A stretch of DNA of 34,348 bases from Prevotellaceae bacterium (GTDB lineage Bacteria; Bacteroidota; Bacteroidia; Bacteroidales; UBA932), in the NCBI GenBank assembly GCA_031276235.1, contig JAISNL010000169.1:1-34348 (forward strand). Reading direction: 5' to 3'. The position numbers and the translations under genes were made by a program. The notes under the pieces were generated by a model. That model saw only the letters and a list, made by a program, of their open reading frames with translations. It had not been told where the DNA came from and did no database searches. Positions within the stretch are counted from its first letter, which is position 1. Every line of letters begins with the position of its first letter. This document shows positions 16,833-25,751 of this stretch, piece by piece.

Positions 16833-16855
16833 TCAACTGTTAACTGTTAACTGTT
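16833..16855 (-). repeat. ACAGTTR heptamer repeat encoding the C-terminus of the GlcF-like ORF
   Basis: Minus strand AACAGTTAACAGTTAACAGTTGA; encodes ...QLTVNS-stop; 21/22 match to 6459-6480. Confidence 0.75.
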
Positions 16856-18164
16856 CGGCGTAAAGTTCTACAACGTGCTTTACTTCTACATTATCGCCGT
16901 TTTGGGAAAGCATGTCCATAAGCTGCAACATACACGCGGGACATGCAGCAGCAACAATATCGGGCTTTACCGATACTGCATTGTTGCGCTTTCGCTGCCC
17001 GATTTTGTTAGCCAGCGCGTGCTGAGTAAGGGTGAAACTGCCGCCGCTGCCGCAGCATCTGTCGGCTTCGGGCATTTCTACAAATTCAAGCCCCGACAGG
17101 TTTTTCAATATTTTGCGCGGCTGTGCAAATATTCCCAGCGTTTTTTTCAAATGGCACGAGTCGTGATAGGTAACTCTGCGTGTGCAGCCTGCATTTGCCG
17201 ATTGTGTGAAATCGACATTGAGAACATCAACCAGAAATTCGGTAATATCCACTGTTTTATCGTGTATTTTTTCTATTTGCAGCCGCTCGCCGTCAGTAAA
17301 GTCTTTTCTGAATCTGAACCAGTTTTCCTTGATGCTCGAAACGCATGTGGCGCAAGGCGATACCAGATAATCAAATTCTGCCTGCGAGAGCAAATCGAGA
17401 TTTATTTTCACCAGACGTTTGAACGAGGTATAATCGCCCGATACCAGATTTGGGATTCCGCAACATACCATAGTGTCGGGCATAAAAACTCCCACATCGT
17501 GTTTTTCAAATACTTTGAGGCTGGCTTCTGCCACCCGCACAAAAAGTTTATCGGGTACGCAGCCGGGGAAAAATGCTATTTTGATTCCGCTTTTGGCGGC
17601 TGATGTATTTATTTTTCCGTATTTTGCTGAAAAAGTTTTTGCCGCCAGAGGCTGAAAATGGCGTTTGCCTGCAAATGGACGCAGCAGCGGAAATTCAAAC
17701 ATACCCATGTTTTTATTGGCTTTGCGCCTGAAAAAACGTTGAAGTCGCCCCGCAACGGCAACAAAAAAACTCATTAGCTTTGGATGAGGCAAGATGAATC
17801 GAAAAATAATTTTTTTCACTCCGCTCAATCCTTTATATTCGGCAAGCAGCTGGCGTGCGTGCAAAAAAATTTCTATTGTATTTACACCCGAAGGGCAATT
17901 TGTCTGACATGAGCCGCAGAGCAGGCATCTGTCGAGGCGTTCGCTCAATCCATCTGCATCTTTGAGCATTTCGTAAGCCATGTTTTCCAAAAGTGCAATT
18001 TTGCCGCGACTGACATCCGCTTCTTTCAGCGTAACTCCGTAAACCGGACACACCGCCTGACACAGCCCGCAGCGCATACATCCTGTGAGGCTATCGTCGA
18101 TGGCAAGCAACTGCTGGGTCAACTTTGCAAGGGATGCGTTTTTTTTGTTTTTCTGTTTCATCAC
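16833..18164 (-). CDS. glcF: (Fe-S)-binding glycolate oxidase subunit GlcF-like
   Basis: CMRCGLCQAVCPVYG and CLLCGSCQTNCPSGV ferredoxin motifs; two CCG-type domains (FFPGCVPD...CCGIPN; YHDSCHLKKTLGI...DRCCGSGGSF). Confidence 0.87.
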   Translation of the reverse strand: MMKQKNKKNASLAKLTQQLLAIDDSLTGCMRCGLCQAVCPVYGVTLKEADVSRGKIALLENMAYEMLKDADGLSERLDRCLLCGSCQTNCPSGVNTIEIFLHARQLLAEYKGLSGVKKIIFRFILPHPKLMSFFVAVAGRLQRFFRRKANKNMGMFEFPLLRPFAGKRHFQPLAAKTFSAKYGKINTSAAKSGIKIAFFPGCVPDKLFVRVAEASLKVFEKHDVGVFMPDTMVCCGIPNLVSGDYTSFKRLVKINLDLLSQAEFDYLVSPCATCVSSIKENWFRFRKDFTDGERLQIEKIHDKTVDITEFLVDVLNVDFTQSANAGCTRRVTYHDSCHLKKTLGIFAQPRKILKNLSGLEFVEMPEADRCCGSGGSFTLTQHALANKIGQRKRNNAVSVKPDIVAAACPACMLQLMDMLSQNGDNVEVKHVVELYAEQLTVNS

Positions 18165-18172
18165 TGCGTCAG

Positions 18173-19561
18173 TTATAAAATCTTTTTGCCTGCATTAAAA
18201 AGATATTCAGGGTCGATAGCAAGTCTCAATTTTTTTGAGAAGTCAACGGTCGCTCTGTTTGTTTCTTTTTCCATCCATTTTGCTTTAGCCATTCCAATGC
18301 CGTGTTCGCCTGAAAGCGTTCCCTGCAATTTAAGGGCGGAGTCAAAAATTTCATCTACGGCATCTTCAACCCTTCTAAATTCTTCCTTATTGCGTCTGTC
18401 GCAAAGAATTACAGGATGCAGATTTCCATCGCCGGCATGACCGAAAGTTCCTATTTCAAGATTATGCTTCAGCGCAATTCTGTTGATTTCGGCAACCATT
18501 GCAGGCACTTTTGAGCGCGGCACGGTGGCATCTTCCAATACGGTAGTGGGGCGAGCCCGCGCCAGAGCGGGAAGGGCATTGCGCCGCGCTTCCCAAAGTC
18601 TGTTTTTTTCATCGGCATCTTTTGCCATCCTTATATCAGCGGCTCCGCATTTGCGACACAGATCTGTTACTTTGTTTGCGTCATCTTCCACAGCCTGAAT
18701 ATGGCTGCCATCTACTTCGATAAGAAGAATAGCGGCTGCATCAACAGGTAATCCCGCTTTGGTGTGCATTTCTACGTATTTGATACATTTTCGGTCTAAT
18801 ATTTCAAGCGTACACGGGATAATATGCGCAGCAATAATTGCGGCGACAGTTTCGGAGGCTGCGGCAATATCGTCATAGACAGCCATCATTGCTTTTGAAG
18901 CCTTTGGAGGAGGCACAAGTTTGAGAATAAGCTGCGAAAATATTCCGAGCGTTCCTTCCGAGCCAAGCATCATTCCGCTCAAATTGTATCCTGTAACACA
19001 TTTCACTGTGCGCGAACCTGTTTTAATGAGGTTCCCATTACAGTCAAAAAATTCCATCCCCATGAGGTAATCTTTGGTAACTCCGTATTTCAAGCCGCGT
19101 AAGCCGCCGGCATTGAGGGCAACGTTTCCGCCAAGGGTAGAAACGGTTTGCGAACCGGGGTCGGGCGGGTAGAAAAGTCCGCGAGCGCTTACCGCTTCGG
19201 CAAAAACGGAAGTAACTACGCCGGGTTCAACGACAGCGTACAAGTCGTCTTCATTGATTTCAATAATTCTGTTAAGCCTGCAGGTAAGTATCACAACCGA
19301 ATCGGCAGATGAGGGAATAACCGCTCCCGAAAGATTTGAACCCGCGCCGCGCACGGTAACAGGCAATCCGTTGGCATAAGCAAGTTTTACGGTTTTGCCC
19401 AGTTGCTCGCCTGTTTCGGGCATAACCACCAAAGCAGGCGTTTGCGGCGTCAGCACCGCAGCATCGTATGAATAAGCCTGACGGTCGGCTTCATCGGTAA
19501 AAACATGTTCCCTGCCAACAATAGCCATAAATTCTTTTATGAGATTTATATTCATAATCAT
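18173..19561 (-). CDS. glcD: FAD-binding oxidoreductase, glycolate oxidase subunit GlcD-like
   Basis: PALVVMPETGEQLGKTVKLAYANGLPVTVRGAGSNLSGAVIP; GGLRGLKYGVTKDYLMGMEFFDCNG; GHAGDGNLHP; LSGEHGIG. Start placed downstream of the -7 motif at 19575. Confidence 0.92.
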   Translation of the reverse strand: MIMNINLIKEFMAIVGREHVFTDEADRQAYSYDAAVLTPQTPALVVMPETGEQLGKTVKLAYANGLPVTVRGAGSNLSGAVIPSSADSVVILTCRLNRIIEINEDDLYAVVEPGVVTSVFAEAVSARGLFYPPDPGSQTVSTLGGNVALNAGGLRGLKYGVTKDYLMGMEFFDCNGNLIKTGSRTVKCVTGYNLSGMMLGSEGTLGIFSQLILKLVPPPKASKAMMAVYDDIAAASETVAAIIAAHIIPCTLEILDRKCIKYVEMHTKAGLPVDAAAILLIEVDGSHIQAVEDDANKVTDLCRKCGAADIRMAKDADEKNRLWEARRNALPALARARPTTVLEDATVPRSKVPAMVAEINRIALKHNLEIGTFGHAGDGNLHPVILCDRRNKEEFRRVEDAVDEIFDSALKLQGTLSGEHGIGMAKAKWMEKETNRATVDFSKKLRLAIDPEYLFNAGKKIL

Positions 19562-19574
19562 TTCAAATTTAGCG

Positions 19575-19582
19575 CAAAGGTA
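19575..19582 (-). promoter_or_regulatory. Bacteroidetes -7 element (TACCTTTG) upstream of glcD-glcF
   Basis: CAAAGGTA on the plus strand, 14 bp before the likely start. Confidence 0.55.
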
Positions 19583-19846
19583 ACTATTTATTTTTAAGAT
19601 TTCCCCGATACAAAGCATACAGCCCCGTAAGGGAAGAGCCTGCATTAGACAGTCGTTCCGCAATAACAATTAAAGTTGCTTATTAATAATAAACTGCAAA
19701 AGGAAATTAGCATAAAACATACCGCGTTTTGTTTCCAATAATCAACATGCAGAAACTTTTAATTTTCAATTTGAGCTAATATTTAATGTTTTAGAAATAT
19801 TTTATAAAATTAAAACCAGCTTCGGCTGTTTCTGAAGTTTTATTTG

Positions 19847-19854
19847 TACTTTTG
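19847..19854 (+). promoter_or_regulatory. Bacteroidetes -7 element (TACTTTTG) upstream of glyQS
   Basis: Exact TAnnTTTG 42 bp before ATG 19896. Confidence 0.55.
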
Positions 19855-19895
19855 TCGCTCAAAAATGTTTTTTGTTTTATGAAAATATATTAAAA

Positions 19896-21440
19896 ATGAC
19901 ACAGGAAGATTTGTTTAAAAAACTTATTGCTCACTCAAAAGAATACGGTTTTATTTTTCAATCGAGCGAAATTTATGATGGTTTAAGCGCCGTATATGAT
20001 TACGGACAGTTGGGCGCAGAATTGAAAAACAACATTAAAAAATACTGGTGGGAAGCAATGGTCAGGCTCAACGATAATATTGTAGGCATAGATTCTGCAA
20101 TTTTCATGCATCCGCGCATTTGGGAAGCATCGGGACACATAGGCGCATTCAACGATCCGCTGATAGACAATAAGGATTCAAAAAAACGCTATAGAGCAGA
20201 CGTACTGCTTGAAGAACATATTGCCAAAATTGAAGAAAAAATTGAAAAAGAAGTTGAAAAAGGCAGAAAGAAATTTGCAGAAAATTTTGACGAAGCAAAA
20301 TTTAAAGAAACAAATCCCAATGTCATAAGGCATCAAAATAAAATCGCCGATATTCAAAATCGCATGAACTCAGCTTTGAACAGCAATGATTTGGATGCGC
20401 TCAAGCAATTAATATTGGATTGCGAAATTGTGTGTCCCGTATCGGGAACGCGTAACTGGACTGACGTCAGGCAATTCAATTTAATGTTTTCGCTGCAAAT
20501 GGGATCGACTGCCGAAGGCGCTAATACTATTTATTTGCGTCCCGAAACAGCACAGGGCATTTTTGTGAATTTTCTAAATGTTCAGAAAACCGGTCGTATG
20601 AAAATTCCATTCGGAATTGCGCAAACAGGCAAAGCATTTCGCAACGAAATAGTTGCACGTCAGTTTATATTCCGAATGAGAGAATTTGAACAAATGGAAA
20701 TGCAATTTTTTGTGCGTCCGGGCGAAGAACTTAAATGGTTTGAACAGTGGAAAACAAATCGTATGAAATGGCATAAACTGCTTGGTTTGGGCGATGAAAA
20801 TTATCGTTTCCACGACCATGAAAAACTTGCGCATTATGCCAATGCAGCAACCGATATTGAGTTTCACTTCCCGTTCGGGTTCAAAGAAGTTGAAGGAATA
20901 CATTCTCGAACAGATTTTGACCTCGGAAATCATCAAAAATATTCAGGAAAAAAACTCCAATATTTTGATTCCGAAACAGGTGAAAGTTATGTTCCCTATG
21001 TTATCGAAACATCTATCGGCGTTGACCGAATGACGCTTTTGATTTTGTCGGCAGCGTATCGCGAAGAGCAACTGGCTGACGGCGAACAACGCATTGTGCT
21101 TCGTATTCCGCCCGTACTTGCGCCTGTGAAACTGGCAGTATTGCCTTTGCTGAAAAAAGATGGATTGCCCGAAAAAGCGCGTGAGATATTAAACGCATTA
21201 AAATGCGATTTTTATTGCCAATACGATGAAAAAGATTCAATCGGTAAACGCTATCGCCGTCAAGATGCAATAGGTACGCCGTTTTGCATAACGGTTGATC
21301 ATAAAACAATGGAAGATAATACTGTAACAGTCCGACACCGCGACAGTATGGAACAGCAGCGCGTGGCAATTTCGAAAATACATGAAATTATATGCGAACA
21401 AGTAAGTTTCAAAAATATTTTTGAGCAATTAATGATGTAA
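19896..21440 (+). CDS. glyQS: Glycyl-tRNA synthetase (single-chain alpha2 type)
   Basis: GFIFQSSEIYDGLSAVYDYGQLGAELKNNIKKYWW; LRPETAQGIFVNF; IPFGIAQTGKAFRNEI; ETSIGVDRM. Start at ATG 19896 preferred to upstream TTG 19872. Confidence 0.95.
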   Translation: MTQEDLFKKLIAHSKEYGFIFQSSEIYDGLSAVYDYGQLGAELKNNIKKYWWEAMVRLNDNIVGIDSAIFMHPRIWEASGHIGAFNDPLIDNKDSKKRYRADVLLEEHIAKIEEKIEKEVEKGRKKFAENFDEAKFKETNPNVIRHQNKIADIQNRMNSALNSNDLDALKQLILDCEIVCPVSGTRNWTDVRQFNLMFSLQMGSTAEGANTIYLRPETAQGIFVNFLNVQKTGRMKIPFGIAQTGKAFRNEIVARQFIFRMREFEQMEMQFFVRPGEELKWFEQWKTNRMKWHKLLGLGDENYRFHDHEKLAHYANAATDIEFHFPFGFKEVEGIHSRTDFDLGNHQKYSGKKLQYFDSETGESYVPYVIETSIGVDRMTLLILSAAYREEQLADGEQRIVLRIPPVLAPVKLAVLPLLKKDGLPEKAREILNALKCDFYCQYDEKDSIGKRYRRQDAIGTPFCITVDHKTMEDNTVTVRHRDSMEQQRVAISKIHEIICEQVSFKNIFEQLMM

Positions 21441-21479
21441 CAGCCAAGCCTTACAAATCAGTTCAAGCGGTATGTGCTG

Positions 21480-22769
21480 CTACAAATATTTTTCTGTTTT
21501 TTCGAGATGCACGCCGTGCGAGCCTTTTATCAGAATTGTTCGATTTGAAATTTTGTTTACACATAAATATTTTATGCAGTCATCAACGTCTTTGAAGCAT
21601 TGAAACAATGTATTTTGTGCAGCTTTTGCAAAGCCGCCGCCAACAAATATTACATCATTTATATTCGATTCGATTATCATTTGTACAATATTCAAATGTT
21701 CTGTTTCGCTGCTTGCTCCAAGTTCGTACATATCTCCAAGTATCAACATTTTGTTAGCAGCTTTTTGATTAATAAAATTCTGCAATGATGCCTGCATACT
21801 CGTAGGATTTGCATTGTAGGCGTCCATGTACAGAATGTTGCGTTGTGTTTCTATTTTTTGAGAGCGATTATTATCAGGATTATAAGATTCTATTGCAGCG
21901 GCAATATCGGTATCCGAAACGTTGAAATACTTACCTGTTGCAATTGCCGACAAAATATTTTCAATATTATATATTCCTACCAATTTTGTGCTGACAGTTA
22001 TTTGATTGAATATAAATTTAAGATATGGATTTTCACTGTCGGACGGAACAATTTTTATCCCGTAATTTTGTTTGCTGTATGGTATAATGTTTTTTGTGGC
22101 GACGTATGTTTCTGCGGTTTGCGTAATTATATCAATATCTTTGTTTACAAATATTTTCCCATTGTTTTTTGCCAAAAATTCAAATAATTCGCCTTTTGCT
22201 TTCGCCACTCCGTCAATGTTTCCGAAAAATTCGAGATGCGCTTTTCCTATATTGTTTATCAGTCCGAAATTGGGTTTTGCAATTCGGCACAAAGTTGCAA
22301 TTTCACCGAAATGGTTTGTTCCCATTTCAACAATGGCAAAGTCATCGTTTGTTTTTATTTTAAGCAAAGTTAGCGGCACTCCTATGTGGTTGTTCAAATT
22401 TCCCTCGGTTACGGCTACTCTATATTTTTTTGAAAGCACTCGATATACAAGTTCTTTTGTTGTAGTTTTTCCGTTGCTGCCGGTAATAGCAAGTATAGGT
22501 ATTCCAAGCATTTCCCTGTGATATGTTGCTAAATTCTGCAAGGTTGCAAGAGTATCATCTACGATAATAATTTTTTCTGTTCCTGTAAGCGATTTGTCAT
22601 CTGCTATTGCGCAGACTGCTCCTTTATCAAGCGCGGAGTCAACAAATTGATTTCCATCAAAAGTATCTCCTTTAAGCGCTGCAAAAATAGAATTGGAAAC
22701 AACTTTTCTACTGTCGGTGATTATGTTGGGATATTTCTTGAATATTTCGTAAATTTCCGATATTTTCAT
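21480..22769 (-). CDS. murF: UDP-N-acetylmuramoyl-tripeptide--D-alanyl-D-alanine ligase
   Basis: ITDSRKVVSNSIFAALKGDTFDGNQF; ILAITGSNGKTTTKEL; VEMGTNHFGEI; YNANPTSM; LILGDMYELG. Confidence 0.93.
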   Translation of the reverse strand: MKISEIYEIFKKYPNIITDSRKVVSNSIFAALKGDTFDGNQFVDSALDKGAVCAIADDKSLTGTEKIIIVDDTLATLQNLATYHREMLGIPILAITGSNGKTTTKELVYRVLSKKYRVAVTEGNLNNHIGVPLTLLKIKTNDDFAIVEMGTNHFGEIATLCRIAKPNFGLINNIGKAHLEFFGNIDGVAKAKGELFEFLAKNNGKIFVNKDIDIITQTAETYVATKNIIPYSKQNYGIKIVPSDSENPYLKFIFNQITVSTKLVGIYNIENILSAIATGKYFNVSDTDIAAAIESYNPDNNRSQKIETQRNILYMDAYNANPTSMQASLQNFINQKAANKMLILGDMYELGASSETEHLNIVQMIIESNINDVIFVGGGFAKAAQNTLFQCFKDVDDCIKYLCVNKISNRTILIKGSHGVHLEKTEKYL

Positions 22770-22785
22770 ATTATTTATTGCACAA

Positions 22786-22820
22786 AAAAATAAAAACCTC
22801 GTTTAGAGGTTTTTATTTTT
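22786..22820 (-). terminator. Terminator hairpin between gldJ and murF
   Basis: 15-bp perfect stem AAAAATAAAAACCTC / GAGGTTTTTATTTTT, 5-nt loop. Confidence 0.85.
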
Positions 22821-22825
22821 ATCTG

Positions 22826-24361
22826 TTAGTTATTTTTATTTTTTCGTTTTTTACTTGCTGCCATTTGATCCGATTTTGTACCGACCATGTTCATTGCACA
22901 GCGAAAACCTATATCACATGCCGATTTGTCTTCGTCAAGGAAACGGCGTGTACTCGGGCTAAGCCAATATGCTCTGTCCAAAAACGAACCGCCTTTATAT
23001 ACTCTTGATTTGTCGCTGATAAGAGATGTACGTCCTTTGCCAAGTTCGCCTTCGCCTTGATAGTACATGTCCGAAGTTTGCGATAAAATTTCGGGATTTT
23101 CACCTGCAGGAATATCTTTCATAAGCGATTTGTAATCGCCATCGTTATAATTGCGCAAGTCTCCTGTTTGATAGTTGAATCTGTCAGGAGTGTATCCTAT
23201 TGTATCGAATACCATTCTGCCGTACTGGTCTTTTTGTACCGGTTTTCCTTCACTGTCAACAACGAGTTGCGTGTAAACGTTTCCTCGGAATGGTTTGAAT
23301 TCATCCATATCGTTGAATGATAATGGACGGTAAACGTCTAAAACCCATTCGTTAACATTACCTGCCATGCAATACAAACCATAATCGTTTGGATAGAACG
23401 AACGCACTGGAGCTGGCGTAGCAAATGCATCGTTAGCATTGCCGGCAACTCCCATAAGGTCGCCTTTGCCTCTTTGGAAATTAGCCATCATTTGTCCGCG
23501 TGTTTTTTTATAATTGCTGCGCACCGAACCGCCTGCCCATGGATATACTTTACGTTCGGTAACGCGTTCGTTTTCTGTTACGCCTATAAGCCCAGCGGCT
23601 GCAAATTCCCATTCTGCTTCTGTCGGGAGACGGTATTTTGAAAACAATATGCCATCGCTCATTTGCACTCTGCGCGTTGCATTTTTATCTTCGGACGATA
23701 TATCTTTCAGCCCTTTGTTTATAGTACCTTCATACTGTCCTGCAAGATATGCATCCGTATTAAAATTGTTTTCATCTTTTTGGCTTGCCAAATCCAGTTT
23801 CAAGATTCCTTTCTTTACGAGTTGCAGTTCGTTTACACGGTCGGTACGCCACAAACAATAATCGCTTGCCTGACGCCATGTAACGCCAACAACAGGATAA
23901 TTGTCGAATGAAACATGCCGAAAATATGTTTCCACCATTGGTTCGTTATACGACATAGGGCTGCGCCAAACCAAACTGTCGGGCAGTGCATTCTGTACAA
24001 CATTCGGATATGATACATAAGTCCTGCCTAACCAGTGTATGTACATTCTGTAATCAACATTACGGACTTCTGTTTCATCTATATAATAAGAATCAACAGT
24101 AACTCTGCGCTGAGTATTGTTATTTGTAAAGCCAAGATCTTCTACAACTCGTCCCATAACATATAATCCGCCTTCGATAAATACGAGACCGGGCGCCGTT
24201 GCCTGTTTGCGCGGAGTTAATACTTCAAAACCGCCATATTCCCGGTCGTTGTATTTCCATCCTGTTGTTTCGGATACGCCACTACTTTTCTTTTTCAGGA
24301 AACATCCTGTTAAACTTAATGCAAGAATGCAATAAATTAATGGTAAAAATTTAAGTTTCAT
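22826..24361 (-). CDS. gldJ: GldJ-like gliding motility/type IX secretion lipoprotein (SUMF1/formylglycine-generating-enzyme fold)
   Basis: Lipobox LSLTGC; TGWKYNDREYGGFEV; FIEGGLYVMGR; YYIDETEVRN; YRLPTEAEWEFAAAG; AGNVNEWVLDVYR; DIGFRCAMN. Confidence 0.85.
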   Translation of the reverse strand: MKLKFLPLIYCILALSLTGCFLKKKSSGVSETTGWKYNDREYGGFEVLTPRKQATAPGLVFIEGGLYVMGRVVEDLGFTNNNTQRRVTVDSYYIDETEVRNVDYRMYIHWLGRTYVSYPNVVQNALPDSLVWRSPMSYNEPMVETYFRHVSFDNYPVVGVTWRQASDYCLWRTDRVNELQLVKKGILKLDLASQKDENNFNTDAYLAGQYEGTINKGLKDISSEDKNATRRVQMSDGILFSKYRLPTEAEWEFAAAGLIGVTENERVTERKVYPWAGGSVRSNYKKTRGQMMANFQRGKGDLMGVAGNANDAFATPAPVRSFYPNDYGLYCMAGNVNEWVLDVYRPLSFNDMDEFKPFRGNVYTQLVVDSEGKPVQKDQYGRMVFDTIGYTPDRFNYQTGDLRNYNDGDYKSLMKDIPAGENPEILSQTSDMYYQGEGELGKGRTSLISDKSRVYKGGSFLDRAYWLSPSTRRFLDEDKSACDIGFRCAMNMVGTKSDQMAASKKRKNKNN

Positions 24362-24461
24362 AATACCTTATTTATAAAATAATCCCACAAAATTATTATT
24401 ATTTTTAAACATATCGCTATTTTTATTTCTTTTTTCCATAAAATAATATTATTAAATATTG

Positions 24462-25526
24462 TTAATAGGGACATTTATACGTTCTGGTACGCTGATATTC
24501 AGTCGGTTGCTTGTCGTAATAAATTCCCTGCAATATATGTTCTTCTTCTTTATTTTTTAATTTAAATATAACATTTATCTCGTGCGCCGATACATAATAA
24601 GGTAACGAACCCAGATTGCCAAAGTTGGCGCTGTATGCTACATTAAAATATTTTGCTCTGAATCCTGCCGTAACAACAAAGGTTGAATTTTTGAAGCCTG
24701 TATTCGACCTGTGCGCCAAACCTGCAAATACCTTATTTATATCAAAATATGCTCCAATATCAATATCATCAAAATCGTATTGACGTATATATCTTACGTA
24801 TGGAGATATAACTAATGCATCTTCTTTTATTGCTCTGTTATTGTACCGTTGAATAACGGGAATGTCAAAAGCCGCATAACCTGTAATTTTCAGCGGAGCC
24901 GGTAATGATATAATCGTGGATTGCGATAAGTTTTGACCTCCAATGTTCAGTATTGCTGCTCCAGCTTTAAATCGCTTAAACAATATCGTTGCGCCAAATC
25001 CTGCGTATATTGTGCCGGTTTTTATTACCGGATAATCAGATGGATAAGCCATATTTCCGTTGAAATAAGGCATATCTGGAAATATCAAACCGTTGGGATT
25101 GCGCTTTCTGTCGAAATACGAAAGCGACAGACCTGCGCGTATGTACAGTTCGTCGGCAAGACGTATATTATTTGAATATGCCAAACTTATTGATGTTGTT
25201 GTAAAAACACCTTTTGCAACATTATCATGCATTATCATAAGTCCGAAACCGCTATTGATTTTCGCAAAATACAAATCGTATGCAGCGATATATGTTGCAA
25301 ACGGACTTTTATATGTAGGATATTGATTTCTGTAGCCTAAGGATATGCGTGAATAATCTTCGTTTCCTACATGGCTCGGATTAAAATTCATAGCCGTAGA
25401 TTCGAAAAGACTGAATATCGGGTCTTGTGCATGTAAAACATTTGCAGTAAACAAAAACAAACATGTTACATGCAAAAACAACAATTTACAGCAATATTTT
25501 ATTTGGGTAATTTCGTTCAAATCCAA
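24462..25526 (-). CDS. Type IX secretion system PorP/SprF-family membrane protein
   Basis: Signal peptide, then AQDPIFSLFESTAMNFNPSHVG...ISLGYRNQYPTYKSPFATYIAAYD; beta-rich C-terminus. Confidence 0.88.
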   Translation of the reverse strand: MDLNEITQIKYCCKLLFLHVTCLFLFTANVLHAQDPIFSLFESTAMNFNPSHVGNEDYSRISLGYRNQYPTYKSPFATYIAAYDLYFAKINSGFGLMIMHDNVAKGVFTTTSISLAYSNNIRLADELYIRAGLSLSYFDRKRNPNGLIFPDMPYFNGNMAYPSDYPVIKTGTIYAGFGATILFKRFKAGAAILNIGGQNLSQSTIISLPAPLKITGYAAFDIPVIQRYNNRAIKEDALVISPYVRYIRQYDFDDIDIGAYFDINKVFAGLAHRSNTGFKNSTFVVTAGFRAKYFNVAYSANFGNLGSLPYYVSAHEINVIFKLKNKEEEHILQGIYYDKQPTEYQRTRTYKCPY

Positions 25527-25548
25527 TATGATATATAATTATATGGCG

Positions 25549-25556
25549 CAAAGGTA
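25549..25556 (-). promoter_or_regulatory. Bacteroidetes -7 element (TACCTTTG) upstream of porP/sprF
   Basis: CAAAGGTA on the plus strand, 23 bp upstream of the ORF start. Confidence 0.5.
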
Positions 25557-25751
25557 TATAAAATTTATTTACTGCAATACAAAAATATAAATTTAATGTT
25601 AACATATTCTATGTTTAATCGGGTGAGTGCAGTTATGCTTATGTTCTATTGAGATGTAACAAAATCATTTATTGATATGATAAACGTTCAGTTAGTAATT
25701 GATTAGCGCTTTTGCATTAGGGTTTGTCAACTCATCAATTATAAAAAACCA

